This document shows positions 32,796 to 42,333 of a DNA stretch of 45,173 nucleotides, one piece after another; position 1 is the first letter of the stretch, and the number at the start of each line of letters is the position of its first letter. Position numbers and translations under genes: made by a program. The notes beneath the pieces were generated by a model that saw nothing but the letters and a program-made list of their open reading frames with translations, was not told the DNA's origin and made no database searches. Source of the stretch: a virus; IMG/VR virus record IMGVR_UViG_3300021964_000136, positions 1 through 45,173 of that record; one strand, 5' to 3'.

Positions 32796-32824
32796 ATTAT
32801 AGCAAATTCTAGGGTCGAGGTCAA
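32796..32824 (-). promoter_or_regulatory. sigma70-like promoter, class I
   Basis: TTGACC (32824-32819), 17 bp, TATAAT (32801-32796); GC replaces AG just before the -10. It drives 32381-32755 and the gene after it. Confidence 0.75.
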
Positions 32825-33417
32825 CCGGTTTTTACAATTAAATTGTAAATTTCTTCCCAAGTTTTACATACACTTGCATCACCTTTGTAATGCATATTGT
32901 GTCCATGTTCAACTAAGATACCTTTTAGACCAGCATCTATGCCCCAGTCAACATTCTGTGGTTTGTCTTCTATCCAGTATGCTCCTGGGTATTTTTTACC
33001 AAACTCTAGTAATATTTCATCCTTGTCTGCACCTGTATCTAAACAGATAACTTCTTTAAAACAGTCGTCGCCAAACAGTTTATTCAAGTTCTTAGTTCTA
33101 AGTTCTTGTGCATAAGGGTCTAAACTCAAACTTGTAATTGCTACAAATTGATATTGATGTTGCTCGTGTAACTTCTTAACAAAGTATTGAGCATCACGAA
33201 GTGGAGGAAGGAATCCTATTGCCGCACTTTCATTAAAGTTTTTGATTACTTGATCACCAGTAGAGTCGTTTCTTAGATCAAACTTTTCTCTAATGCTGTA
33301 ATGTAACCTGTGATTTTCTACTGGAAAGTGTCCTCTGTGTTCCATCCAATTATGGAATGCAAACTCCCAGTCCAATACTACGCCATCGCAATCTGTCAAT
33401 ATAATTTTATTTTTCAT
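32821..33417 (-). CDS. HAD-like phosphatase
   Basis: 198 residues from the ATG at 33417 (an upstream in-frame ATG at 33432 lies before the predicted transcription start). Motif I is DCDGVVLDW (nucleophile Asp near residue 9), motif II AITSLS (about 93-98) and the C-terminal YWIEDKPQNVDWG supplies motif IV acids. The HAD family includes nucleotidases such as 5'(3')-deoxyribonucleotidase; that function fits phage nucleotide metabolism but is not certain. Confidence 0.78.
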   Translation of the reverse strand: MKNKIILTDCDGVVLDWEFAFHNWMEHRGHFPVENHRLHYSIREKFDLRNDSTGDQVIKNFNESAAIGFLPPLRDAQYFVKKLHEQHQYQFVAITSLSLDPYAQELRTKNLNKLFGDDCFKEVICLDTGADKDEILLEFGKKYPGAYWIEDKPQNVDWGIDAGLKGILVEHGHNMHYKGDASVCKTWEEIYNLIVKTG

Positions 33418-33423
33418 ACATGT

Positions 33424-33452
33424 ATTATACATTCTTTTATCCTCTGTGTCAA
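33424..33452 (-). promoter_or_regulatory. sigma70-like promoter, class II (leaderless)
   Basis: TTGACA (33452-33447), 17 bp, TATAAT (33429-33424). The start predicted 7 nt after the -10 is the A of the ATG at 33417. Confidence 0.75.
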
Positions 33453-33460
33453 GTCAAAAG

Positions 33461-33482
33461 AAAAGCGACCGAAGTCGCTTTT
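33461..33482 (-). terminator. hairpin terminator
   Basis: AAAAGCGAC-CGAA-GTCGCTTTT forms a perfect 9-bp stem with a tetraloop. It ends fibre-gene transcription (33522-35267) just before the next promoter. Confidence 0.85.
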
Positions 33483-33521
33483 CTAAGTTGTTTTTGATTA
33501 GCCTAAACTATTCAAATGATA

Positions 33522-35267
33522 TTATACATATTTGTATTCAACAACACCTGTTACAACACCACCAGTTGGTGTAGCACTTGTTGATCCGTCACTTTGAACG
33601 AACTCAACCTGTACTGCCGCATTTTTAGTTAGCGAACTTGCAAAAGGTAAGTCAACAACATAAGTTCCAACTGCAATGTCGTTAGTTGTAGCCGCCGCTA
33701 GTACATTACCTGCACCTGCGTTGTCTTTAACTAACATACCGTCTACTGAGCCACCTGCTAATAATGTAGTAACATTTAGAATAACTCTACTTGCGTAATA
33801 AGTTCTTCCTGCAACGTTAGGTACTGTACCAATATTAAAAGTAGCATCACTGCTGTTTGCTGTGAAACTTGCTCTTAATGTAAGGCCATCGCCACCGTTA
33901 TTTTCTACATAGTCAACAACTGCCGCTGAAGTTGGAATAGTAGTATCGTTATCGTTACTGCCAATTCCATCTGCTTCGTCAACAAACTTAGTGATTGCAA
34001 TGCTTTCACCACTGTCAGTTAATGTACCAAATGATACAATTCCTGATGCTGTGACATTTACTAATCCAGTAGCACTACCAGAACTAATAGAAGCAGTTCC
34101 ATCTGTTAATGTACCTGCTGATACCTGACCACTAAATGTAGCCGCTGTCATATCTGATAATGTTTGATCCATTGCAAAAGTAACGTCATCTGCTGAGTTA
34201 CTTGAAGTAATGTTTCTGCCACCTAATAATTTTAACTTATCACTTGCTAATGCAACTACGTTATCCGCCGCGTCATCTGACTGGATAGTCAATGATGTTG
34301 CGATTGATACTTCTGACGCCGCTGTTATACGACCTTGTGCATCAACTGTAAAAGTTGCTACATTAGAAGCATCACCATAGTCACCTGCTGTAACGGCTGT
34401 ATTGTCTAGGTTTAATGTTACACTACTTGCGCCGGAGGCTGATGTTATACCAGTTCCACCTGCGATAGTTAATGTACCACTATCTAAGTCTAGAGTTCTT
34501 CCTGTGCCGTCGTCACCTGTAAATGCTAAGTCATCGTCTCTGTCTAAGCCATCGACGTATGCTTTCATATTGGTGTTTGCAGTATTAACATACGTGAGCA
34601 TGTTACTGTTTGCTGTTGTAATAGTACTGTTTAAAGTAGAAACTTCGCCATCAACAAAAGCCTTCACACTTTGTTGTGTTGGTACAGCAGTAGCACTATC
34701 TGAAGCCATATTGTCTTCATCTAGGAATGCTGTAATTGACGCACCACTGGCACCAGTAAAACTAGAACCTGTGATTCCAGCCGCCTGCATGTCAGCCGCA
34801 GTAAAAGTTAAAGCACCTGTTGAAGAACCTGTGAAAGATCCTGTTCCAAATACTACTTTATCTGCTGATTCGTCCCAACCAACAAATACGTTGTCGCTGT
34901 CGCCTCTTTCGAAAACGAGACCAACATCGTTTGAAGGTGTACCAGTTGTGCCTGTACCTAATTCTAGTAAGGCATCACTGATTGTTGTATTAGTTGAACT
35001 AACAGTTGTGGTTGAACCATTAACCGTTAAGTCACCTGTAATGACGGCGCTACCGTTAACAGTAACACTACTTGATGTTATATCGTCTGAATTTAATGAT
35101 CCTTGGACGTCAACGTTGGCGGCTCTAATAGCCTTTAGTGTTGAACCATCTGACCCTGTGAATTCGTATCTATCGCTACCACTTACCCACTTAAATCGTC
35201 CACCACCTTTGCCAAGTTGTACATCGTTGGATATACCTTTTAGACCAAAATTCTTTACATCTGCCAT
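33522..35267 (-). CDS. fibre/structural protein
   Basis: 581 residues from the ATG at 35267 (AAGGAG upstream; an upstream in-frame start at 35303 lacks such a site). Rich in Gly, Ser, Thr, Asp and Ala with fibre-type repeats (AVITGDLTVNGSTTTVSS near residue 60; SITTANSNMLTYVNTANTNM-like helical stretches mid-protein). The C-terminal 130 residues look like a separate beta-rich head. It shares the NGST/VNGT module with the fibre protein at 28775-30868. Late promoter at 35364-35371. Confidence 0.78.
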   Translation of the reverse strand: MADVKNFGLKGISNDVQLGKGGGRFKWVSGSDRYEFTGSDGSTLKAIRAANVDVQGSLNSDDITSSSVTVNGSAVITGDLTVNGSTTTVSSTNTTISDALLELGTGTTGTPSNDVGLVFERGDSDNVFVGWDESADKVVFGTGSFTGSSTGALTFTAADMQAAGITGSSFTGASGASITAFLDEDNMASDSATAVPTQQSVKAFVDGEVSTLNSTITTANSNMLTYVNTANTNMKAYVDGLDRDDDLAFTGDDGTGRTLDLDSGTLTIAGGTGITSASGASSVTLNLDNTAVTAGDYGDASNVATFTVDAQGRITAASEVSIATSLTIQSDDAADNVVALASDKLKLLGGRNITSSNSADDVTFAMDQTLSDMTAATFSGQVSAGTLTDGTASISSGSATGLVNVTASGIVSFGTLTDSGESIAITKFVDEADGIGSNDNDTTIPTSAAVVDYVENNGGDGLTLRASFTANSSDATFNIGTVPNVAGRTYYASRVILNVTTLLAGGSVDGMLVKDNAGAGNVLAAATTNDIAVGTYVVDLPFASSLTKNAAVQVEFVQSDGSTSATPTGGVVTGVVEYKYV

Positions 35268-35363
35268 TTTGATTTTCTCCTTGGAGTGTTTGAGGGTATT
35301 CAACTCCCTCTTTCAATTTTTACATTGTTCCGGAATAATGTGTACTGATGTATTGTGTAATAG

Positions 35364-35371
35364 TATTTATC
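35364..35371 (-). promoter_or_regulatory. T4-like late promoter
   Basis: GATAAATA on the minus strand. The leader of about 90 nt includes a GAGGG/CCCTC hairpin (35292-35310) before the AAGGAG. Confidence 0.65.
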
Positions 35372-35411
35372 TTTCTGCCAGAATAAGTGGCAAAAATCGT
35401 ATTAGAATAGA

Positions 35412-37424
35412 TTAAATATATGTGACTTTTACGGTGGCATTACCGGCTGTTGCGCCGTAATGATTAATTCTGAAGTTTACTTCTAATTCATCTGTATTAG
35501 AAGAAGGCCATACATACTCTGGATTTGTTATGTATCCACCTGCTGAGCCAGGATCATTGTCGTCTTGACCATGTAAGAAATCTGTATCTACTGTGGTACC
35601 AACTTCCATTGTGGCCTCTTGTGAACCACCTGTGAATGCTGTGTGTACTTCTACACTAACACTTTGTATTTTACCACCTGGTGATACGTTACCTAAGTCA
35701 TAATTTTGACTGTTACCAAACCCACTTATAGGTGCTGTTACGTTGTATGTGAGCGTCTGTGCGTCGGTATTAGCACTATCTTGGTCACTTACCTTAGTCC
35801 AACTACTACCATCCCATAAATACAATGCCCATTCACCAACACCGTTATCTATAACGTATGCTTGGTCACCTGTTGTAGGTGACAGTGAGTTTCTAGAACT
35901 TATATCTGAAACAACTGTAACACTAGCACTTCTAATACCTTGCTCTACATTCATTGCTAACGGGAACATACCGTTGTGTACACTGAATATACCTGCATTG
36001 TTTTCAAAATTACCTGTGCTGTCAAAGATGTCAATTGGTCCACCGTCGGTTCTTGTGAGTTTTAGTTTGCTACCTGTACTTGCTGATGTAAAAGAAGGTA
36101 ACCCAGAAACATTACTACTACCTACAAATGGATTACCGTTAACATCATTTGAATTATTATATATGTTAATAGCATTACCGTTTGCTTCTGTAAGTGTTAA
36201 TTCACTACTAGTAAATGTAGCAGTTAAATTAGGAATACTTGCGGCATTAATATCAGTTGCCATGTCTTCTGGGATAGCAACTGCAATACCGTATGCACTT
36301 TGTCCTGCGGCATTAGTAGTAAAGTTTACTGTTGTATTACCACTACCGCCATTAAAAATAGCACTAAAGGTTGTATAACCGCCAACTAGTCCGTATGCTG
36401 TTCCACTAGCACTCGAAGTCACAGTTGTTGGTGCTGGTGACGTATTTGCTGTGATACTTGTACCACTAAGTCCGTTTATTTGACTTACAGTTTCTGATAA
36501 TGTACTACTAAAGCCTGCTCCATTAAATGTGTGACTTACACCATTAAATTTAACTACTGTACCATCTGGTATTGTTGGGTTTATTGCTGTACCAATTGTG
36601 CTAGTTTCTACAGCATCAGCAATCTTTAAGAACATTATTTTACCTGTATCAGATGTAGTTAAATCTCCATCTGTATCTGCGTAAATAAAATCTCCTGCTG
36701 AACCAGGTATTGCTGGTACAAAGTCTATAATTCTATTGTTAGGCGAAACCATAAACGCATCCGGACCCGGTCCGCTTTCAACTACAACACCAAAACTCTT
36801 ACTAACAAGAGCGGCATTAGCCTTAACAAATGAACCGGTATCACTAACAGCAATAACATCACCTACACTAAAACCATGTGCGGTTTTTTCTAGTAAGTAA
36901 TTTAATTGTGGATTTAAGTATTGGAATCTACTGTTTACGTTTGCATAAAAGTCTGAACTAACAATACCACTTGGAAGTGGATCTAACATTGGGTGCCCAC
37001 TTTCATTAAGTGTGAATACTACAGCACTACCAGTACCAAATATACCAGTACCTGTACTACTTTTAAATGTATTATAACGTGCTACGTCTTCAACAACACA
37101 AGTTACTGAACTAGCACTTTTATTTGAGACAGAAGTAATTTTTAGACATTGCCCTGTGGTTGCTCCTGCTATCCAGTCACCAACTGTTACATCAAGTCCG
37201 TTAAACTCTCTGTCTTTTCTAGTTAAGTGAGAACCATGTGCTTGAGATGTAACTGAAAACACAATAGTCCATTGATAAAATTTTGGTGATGATCCACCTG
37301 AGTACCATCTATCTGCTGAGCCATTTGCGTGTGCCCATTGCTTTTTACCTGTAATGCTACTTACACTTACACCTAAAACTTTATTTGGTACATTGAGTTC
37401 TATTTGACTAGTCTTATAAGACAT
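35412..37424 (-). CDS. large structural protein
   Basis: 670 residues, rich in Ser, Thr, Gly and Asn, with repeated beta-strand units and no catalytic motif. It begins MSYKTSQIELNVPNKVLGVS and contains a recurring pattern of VSHTFNGAGFSSTLSETVSQ and ANTSPAPTTVTSSAS type. The end (about 560-670) looks like a compact jelly-roll-like domain. It starts 2 bp after the collagen-like fibre stop, so the two are co-translated. A baseplate or fibre role is inferred from context. Confidence 0.72.
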   Translation of the reverse strand: MSYKTSQIELNVPNKVLGVSVSSITGKKQWAHANGSADRWYSGGSSPKFYQWTIVFSVTSQAHGSHLTRKDREFNGLDVTVGDWIAGATTGQCLKITSVSNKSASSVTCVVEDVARYNTFKSSTGTGIFGTGSAVVFTLNESGHPMLDPLPSGIVSSDFYANVNSRFQYLNPQLNYLLEKTAHGFSVGDVIAVSDTGSFVKANAALVSKSFGVVVESGPGPDAFMVSPNNRIIDFVPAIPGSAGDFIYADTDGDLTTSDTGKIMFLKIADAVETSTIGTAINPTIPDGTVVKFNGVSHTFNGAGFSSTLSETVSQINGLSGTSITANTSPAPTTVTSSASGTAYGLVGGYTTFSAIFNGGSGNTTVNFTTNAAGQSAYGIAVAIPEDMATDINAASIPNLTATFTSSELTLTEANGNAINIYNNSNDVNGNPFVGSSNVSGLPSFTSASTGSKLKLTRTDGGPIDIFDSTGNFENNAGIFSVHNGMFPLAMNVEQGIRSASVTVVSDISSRNSLSPTTGDQAYVIDNGVGEWALYLWDGSSWTKVSDQDSANTDAQTLTYNVTAPISGFGNSQNYDLGNVSPGGKIQSVSVEVHTAFTGGSQEATMEVGTTVDTDFLHGQDDNDPGSAGGYITNPEYVWPSSNTDELEVNFRINHYGATAGNATVKVTYI

Positions 37425-37428
37425 AGTA

Positions 37429-40400
37429 TTACTCCGCCATCACAAACGTTATCCAAGCATGGGTGCTTGTTCCAAACGATCTACTTGCTCCTGTAATACC
37501 TTCTGATACTTTTAAGTCTACATTAGCAACACTTGAGAAACTACCAAAAGCAGTTGGTGATCCACTACTTCCACCTCCGTCAACAGTTCTTGTAGTCCAA
37601 TCACTACTGATAGCATTAAAGTTATATTTATTTTGTGAATAATTGTAACCATGAGCCATAATTGCTACTGGCGGATAATCAAATCCTGTAAATTGTACTT
37701 CTATTTCGCCACCTGCGGCACTTGTAACTGTTGTTGCGTTAATGCCTGCTGTAGCATCAGATATACTTGCTAATTCACCTGATGTGTTGTAGTTTAATTT
37801 TAATCTTTCATATGTGTTACCGCGTGTTACGGAACCACCGCCACCGCCGGCTCCAGGTTCACCTTTGTCACCTTTAGTACCTGCGGCACCATCTGATCCA
37901 TCTGATCCTGCTGGACCTGTTGGACCGGCTACTGTACTGGCATCGCCCTTAGCACCTTTATCACCTGCAGGTCCTTGTGGACCTGTTGGACCTGTATTAC
38001 CGTCACTACCTGCTGAACCCTGTGGTCCAGTATCACCTTTTTGTCCTTTATCACCTGTTGGTCCAGTTGGGCCACCTAATTCACCTTTGTCACCCTTACT
38101 ACCTGTTGGTCCTACTGGTCCTACGTTACCCTGCGGCCCTGTTGGCCCTGTAGCACCTGCTGAACCCTGTGGTCCAACTTCACCCTTAGTACCCTGTCCA
38201 CCTTGTGGTCCAGTAGCACCTTGAGGTCCTAATTCTCCTTTTTGTCCTTTTGCACCATCATTACCAGCATCACCCTGTGGGCCTTGTGGTCCTGTGGCAC
38301 CTTTGTCTCCAGTGGCTCCTTGTGGTCCTGTTGGTCCTGCTACTGTACTATCAGCACCAGTATCTCCTTTGTCTCCTTGTGGTCCTGCTGGTCCAGTTGC
38401 ACCAGTTGGTCCTGTTGCTCCTGCTGGTCCTTGTGGTCCTGCTACTGTACTATCAGCACCAGTATCTCCTTTGTCTCCTTGTGGTCCTGCTGGTCCTTGT
38501 GGTCCTGCTACTGTACTATCAGCACCAGTATCTCCTTTCTGTCCTTTATCTCCAGTAGCACCTGCTGGGCCTTGTGGTCCTGTTGGTCCAGTTGCGCCTT
38601 GTGGCCCAGTTGTTCCAACTTCGCCTTTTGCTCCGTCATTACCTGCAACACCTTGTGGTCCTATATCGCCTTTTGCTCCAGTAGGTCCTGTTGATCCTTG
38701 TGGTCCTGTTGGTCCTGTAGCACCAGCATCGCCTTGATCACCTTTATCTCCAGTATTTCCAGCAACACCTTGTGCTCCTTGGTCTCCTTTTGATCCTTTG
38801 TCTCCATTGGCACCTGCTGGACCGGTGTTACCTATAGTACCTTGCGGTCCAGTGGCTCCTGTTGCGCCTGCATCTCCTACTTCGCCTTTTTGACCTTTTG
38901 CTCCGTCACTACCTGCAGGTCCAGTTGCTCCAGTTTCACCCTTAACTCCTGCACCACCGCCCCCAGTAGCATCGATTGTAATTGTTTGTGCATTGCTATC
39001 TGCTGATATTGTTGCATTAGCACCTGCAATAAATGTTAATTGGTCTGCGGCTACATTTGCTACAACACTATTACCACCTTGTACACTTACAGTTTTAAAT
39101 GCTTCGCTGACACTACCGCCACCACCACCTGCACCTGTGTTAGAAATTGTAATTGTATCATTGTTAGCATCAGATGTTATAGAAATACCACTACCTGCCG
39201 TAATGTTTAATGTATCATTATTGTTTTCTGCTATTATTGTATTTTGACCTGCTACTGCAATATTTTTAAATACACCGTCTTGTACACTAACTTGATTGAT
39301 TGTTAATGTATCACCAGATAATGAAGTAGAAATATTTGTTCCACCGACAATATTAAATGTATCGTCTTTGGCACTGGCATCTGTTGAACCAGTGTCACCT
39401 ACAAAAGTTTTATAAAATCTTAATGCAGATATATTAGAACTAACTGCTGTATTAACTTCTGCTTTAGTATACTTGTCAATGCTACTGTCGTTAAGTGTAG
39501 CATCTATTGTAATTGTATCTGTTCCTGGGTTAGCAGTAAAACTAACATTGCTACCGCTAACTAAATTAAGTGTATCATTATTATTGTCTGCAATAATAAG
39601 TGTGCCATCTGCACTAACGTTTTTAAATACGCCTGTGACAGCATCTGTTTTTGAAATCTGTATAGTATTGTTCGCAGTATATTGATTTATACCAATGCCT
39701 GTTCCACCCTCAAATCTAATTGCGTGGGTGGCACTTGCGGCACTGATTGTGTTTGCTGAACCCACACTAGTAACTGTGCTTATAGCATTTTGTAATTGTG
39801 CTGATGCAATATTGGCATCAACTTCTGCTTTGCTGTAAACACCTAAATTTGTTCTTGCTGTTGCGGCATTTGGTAAGTCACTTAAATTATTTGTTTTAAT
39901 AACTGCATTTGCTAATGTTGCCGCTGTTACAGTTATTCCGCCATCAACTAAATTAACGGCCGAGTCTGCTGTACCTCTAAATCTATTAGCATAAATGTTA
40001 AGATATTTGTAATTGCTGTTACCAATGTCATATGACATTGTGATATCTGGCATACTAGTAGCATTTTTAGGTATATAATTTGCTAAGTTGGCACTAAGTT
40101 GACTTGGACTTATACCACCTGTATTTAGAGTAGTCCAACTAACTGCACCTGAACCATTGGTTACAAGTACTTGCCCGTTTGTACCATCTGAAGTTGGTAA
40201 TGTAAATACATTTGCAACTGTTAAACTTCTATTTTGGTTTATCTTTAATGCAGGTGTTGTGCTACTTGCACTACCTACATAAAATACAGTACTGTTTGCA
40301 CTTCTAACTTCAATATGACCATCACTGCTTTTTGTTTGTAATAATAAACTATGTTGTGAACTGAGTTCTACATCTGCGGCATCGTTTGAACTAATAACAA

Positions 40401-40848
40401 ATCTTGTTTTAGCATCAAACCCTGCACTTTGGCTGTTAGTAGGATAGTTTGCGTTATTAAATACACCTGCGTATGCTGTGATATTAGCATTATCACCAAA
40501 GTTTCTACCTGAGAAGATATTTGTATTGCCATTCACATTGTGAATGCTTAATGGTGTTGGTAGTGTATATGCTGTTGAAGAAACAGTAATAACGTTTGCA
40601 GATTCAGTTACAGTAGTTGCACCGGAACCTTGAATCTTTTTAAAGTTTAATTGCGAACCGTCTTTTGCTGAGAATAAGCCTATTCCAGAAGCACCTACAT
40701 TGCTACCACCTGTAACGGCGGCGTTTGCATCTGCAGAAACACTATCTTGTGCTACAAAAATTCCTTGCGTAGAATCGTAAACTAGGATCTGATTATCGGT
40801 GATCCCGTCTATATTAAAAGTTAAATTATCTCCTGTTACATTTGGCAT
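37429..40848 (-). CDS. collagen-like tail fibre protein
   Basis: 1139 residues. The N-terminal 630 residues are fibre-like beta modules, residues about 631-1000 are Gly-X-Y collagen-like repeats (GPQGPAG, GPTGPQG, KGDKGE) and the last 135 form a globular end. Four STVAGP interruptions break the Gly-X-Y period. Such regions form triple helices, so a trimeric fibre is expected. A late promoter lies at 40879-40886. DNA repeats coding for STVAGP blocks could allow length changes by recombination. Confidence 0.88.
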   Translation of the reverse strand: MPNVTGDNLTFNIDGITDNQILVYDSTQGIFVAQDSVSADANAAVTGGSNVGASGIGLFSAKDGSQLNFKKIQGSGATTVTESANVITVSSTAYTLPTPLSIHNVNGNTNIFSGRNFGDNANITAYAGVFNNANYPTNSQSAGFDAKTRFVISSNDAADVELSSQHSLLLQTKSSDGHIEVRSANSTVFYVGSASSTTPALKINQNRSLTVANVFTLPTSDGTNGQVLVTNGSGAVSWTTLNTGGISPSQLSANLANYIPKNATSMPDITMSYDIGNSNYKYLNIYANRFRGTADSAVNLVDGGITVTAATLANAVIKTNNLSDLPNAATARTNLGVYSKAEVDANIASAQLQNAISTVTSVGSANTISAASATHAIRFEGGTGIGINQYTANNTIQISKTDAVTGVFKNVSADGTLIIADNNNDTLNLVSGSNVSFTANPGTDTITIDATLNDSSIDKYTKAEVNTAVSSNISALRFYKTFVGDTGSTDASAKDDTFNIVGGTNISTSLSGDTLTINQVSVQDGVFKNIAVAGQNTIIAENNNDTLNITAGSGISITSDANNDTITISNTGAGGGGGSVSEAFKTVSVQGGNSVVANVAADQLTFIAGANATISADSNAQTITIDATGGGGAGVKGETGATGPAGSDGAKGQKGEVGDAGATGATGPQGTIGNTGPAGANGDKGSKGDQGAQGVAGNTGDKGDQGDAGATGPTGPQGSTGPTGAKGDIGPQGVAGNDGAKGEVGTTGPQGATGPTGPQGPAGATGDKGQKGDTGADSTVAGPQGPAGPQGDKGDTGADSTVAGPQGPAGATGPTGATGPAGPQGDKGDTGADSTVAGPTGPQGATGDKGATGPQGPQGDAGNDGAKGQKGELGPQGATGPQGGQGTKGEVGPQGSAGATGPTGPQGNVGPVGPTGSKGDKGELGGPTGPTGDKGQKGDTGPQGSAGSDGNTGPTGPQGPAGDKGAKGDASTVAGPTGPAGSDGSDGAAGTKGDKGEPGAGGGGGSVTRGNTYERLKLNYNTSGELASISDATAGINATTVTSAAGGEIEVQFTGFDYPPVAIMAHGYNYSQNKYNFNAISSDWTTRTVDGGGSSGSPTAFGSFSSVANVDLKVSEGITGASRSFGTSTHAWITFVMAE
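38333..38538. repeat. near-identical DNA repeats in the collagen region
   Basis: A unit of up to about 62 bp begins at 38333, 38435 and 38501, encoding a [10 protein letters not shown] block. The third copy diverges after about 38 bp. Offsets of 102 and 66 bp keep the frame, so recombination between copies would change fibre length without a frameshift. Confidence 0.75.
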
Positions 40849-40878
40849 AGTATTCCTATTCTAATTGCAATTATAATG

Positions 40879-40886
40879 TATTTATC
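40879..40886 (-). promoter_or_regulatory. T4-like late promoter
   Basis: GATAAATA on the minus strand, 31 bp before the collagen-like fibre gene, whose leader carries AGGAAT. Confidence 0.68.
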
Positions 40887-40898
40887 AACAAAGTTGAT

Positions 40899-41258
40899 TT
40901 AATTGCTTAATAAAATTTGTGAGATACTACCGTATGATAAGTCGTATGTACTGCCATCGCCGACTCCTGCTCTATCAAGAACGGCTCTTAGGTATACATA
41001 ATTACCTTTAAATGTGTGAATTTCTGTGCCTGTGGTTGCAGATGCTTTTTCTATAAGTTTAATATCGCCCCAATCGGCTGATTCTGGCGTTAAAGATAGT
41101 GTGCCTTGTAGTTTAATCTTGCCCACAAAAGCATTTAACTTTACACTAACGGAATGAATACCGTCCGTATAACCGAAATAACTATCTGCTTTGATTTTTT
41201 CGCCAGTTAAACTCATATTATCACTTGAGTTTCCTAGCATTTCTAATGTTCTTCTCAT
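40899..41258 (-). CDS. small structural protein
   Basis: 119 residues from the ATG at 41258, chosen as GAGG is 6 nt upstream; a TTG at 41270 is possible. Beta-rich (VSVKLNAFVGKIKLQGTLSL, THTFKGNYVYLRAVLDRAG-like). It lies next to the collagen fibre with its own late promoter, so a small virion or fibre-tip protein is likely; no family identified. Confidence 0.65.
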   Translation of the reverse strand: MRRTLEMLGNSSDNMSLTGEKIKADSYFGYTDGIHSVSVKLNAFVGKIKLQGTLSLTPESADWGDIKLIEKASATTGTEIHTFKGNYVYLRAVLDRAGVGDGSTYDLSYGSISQILLSN

Positions 41259-41273
41259 AAGTAGCCTCAATTG

Positions 41274-41281
41274 TATTTATC
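41274..41281 (-). promoter_or_regulatory. T4-like late promoter
   Basis: GATAAATA on the minus strand. Predicted start 41268 gives a 10-nt leader with GAGG before the ATG at 41258. Confidence 0.65.
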
Positions 41282-41307
41282 TCAATAAGGCACTTATGAG
41301 AATGTTG

Positions 41308-41781
41308 TTAAACTTGTTCGAGTCGAGTCATCAGCCTTTCAGCACGGTTAGTCACTTGTTTGTACCATCTTGAATCTCTACCTTCTATTGCGGCAGTTTT
41401 CCAGTCTTCCTTGATGATTGCGGCATGCATTTTCTTAAACTTGCTTAGTCTAGTTCTACCCATGTTGAACATCATATTAACCAAGATTTGCTGGACTTCG
41501 TCTGGTAAGTCTCCAAATACCCCTTCTTCGTATAATAACTCACATTCAGATATTGCTGTGTCAAGGTCTTTTTCAAAACATTCTTTAACACGTTCTTCTG
41601 ATACGGGTGTTCCAACTTCTGCTCCATTCTCTGGATCGGTGTCGAGGACCAAATGGCCCACTCCAAAAGTTGGGTATCCCAAGTGGTCGAGGTAGACTTC
41701 ATTGACTACTCCTTCGTCTATTTTAAGTTGCTCAAAAACTGCTTCTCTATCTAATTTTGTGTCTCTTCCAAATAATCCCAT
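41308..41781 (-). CDS. e: T4-type lysozyme (GH24 endolysin)
   Basis: 157 residues, near T4 lysozyme (164). The catalytic Glu-8x-Asp-5x-Thr triad appears in the KIDEG...YLDHLGYPTFGVGHL region (about residues 17-37), nearly the order of T4's LRIDEG...YKDTEGYYTIGIGHL. The C-terminal DSRWYKQVTNRAERLM matches the T4 end. No signal peptide, so release needs a holin. AGAGGAA precedes the ATG. It cuts peptidoglycan at the end of infection. Confidence 0.93.
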   Translation of the reverse strand: MGLFGRDTKLDREAVFEQLKIDEGVVNEVYLDHLGYPTFGVGHLVLDTDPENGAEVGTPVSEERVKECFEKDLDTAISECELLYEEGVFGDLPDEVQQILVNMMFNMGRTRLSKFKKMHAAIIKEDWKTAAIEGRDSRWYKQVTNRAERLMTRLEQV

Positions 41782-42333
41782 TTATAATTCCTCTAGTGTT
41801 ACAACTTTATATATCTGCTCTGTTTTACCAAGTGATAGTTGTAGTTTGGCAACATCTTTTTTGTTGCTCATGTAAATTGTAGTTTTCCATCTATCTTTAG
41901 TAGTGGATATCCTAGCATCCATATTAAGATTTTGTACCTTATCGCAAAACTTATTCGACGGCATAATCTTATATGTCATGTATCTATATTTATTAAAAAA
42001 TAGTTGACGCCTTAATAATTTAGTGTCAGAAATAACTACATTATATTCTTCTGGTGAACGTATACCTTCTACACTAATAATACTATCTTTAAAATTTTTA
42101 ATAAACTTTTTGGCTACATTACTGTCTGCAAAATATGTAGTAAAATTTTTATTCCATGCAAATTTCATTGTGTCCCAACAATGCAAATTTTGAAATGCAT
42201 AAATGTCGTTCATTATCATAGCATCGTGTATTAGCCAATTGCCTTTAATAACTACTTTGATATGATACTTGTTCCACCAAAGTTTAAAAGACGGCTGTAT
42301 ATCTATGCCTGCAATACGTTTTCCTAAATTCAT
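41782..42333 (-). CDS. hypothetical protein between ClpA and lysozyme
   Basis: 183 residues, basic, aromatic-rich, beginning MNLGKRIAGIDIQPSFKLWW. No motif recognised. The ATGA overlap with the ClpA-like gene suggests coupled translation, and lysozyme follows directly. It has no membrane segment or signal peptide. Confidence 0.62.
   Translation of the reverse strand: MNLGKRIAGIDIQPSFKLWWNKYHIKVVIKGNWLIHDAMIMNDIYAFQNLHCWDTMKFAWNKNFTTYFADSNVAKKFIKNFKDSIISVEGIRSPEEYNVVISDTKLLRRQLFFNKYRYMTYKIMPSNKFCDKVQNLNMDARISTTKDRWKTTIYMSNKKDVAKLQLSLGKTEQIYKVVTLEEL

Noticed and set aside
34402-35415. Long plus-strand open frame opposite a fibre gene
   Set aside because: It is the complement of the low-complexity fibre gene. 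It lacks a ribosome site and looks like a Ser/Val/Leu-rich translation of the opposite strand.
38333-38538. CRISPR-like repeats
   Set aside because: The spacing is irregular and the repeats encode in-frame collagen blocks; no spacers or cas genes.
37814-38737. Several Pro- or Cys/Trp-rich plus-strand frames
   Set aside because: They mirror the Gly-X-Y collagen repeats on the other strand (GPx becomes GPV-like), with no start signals.
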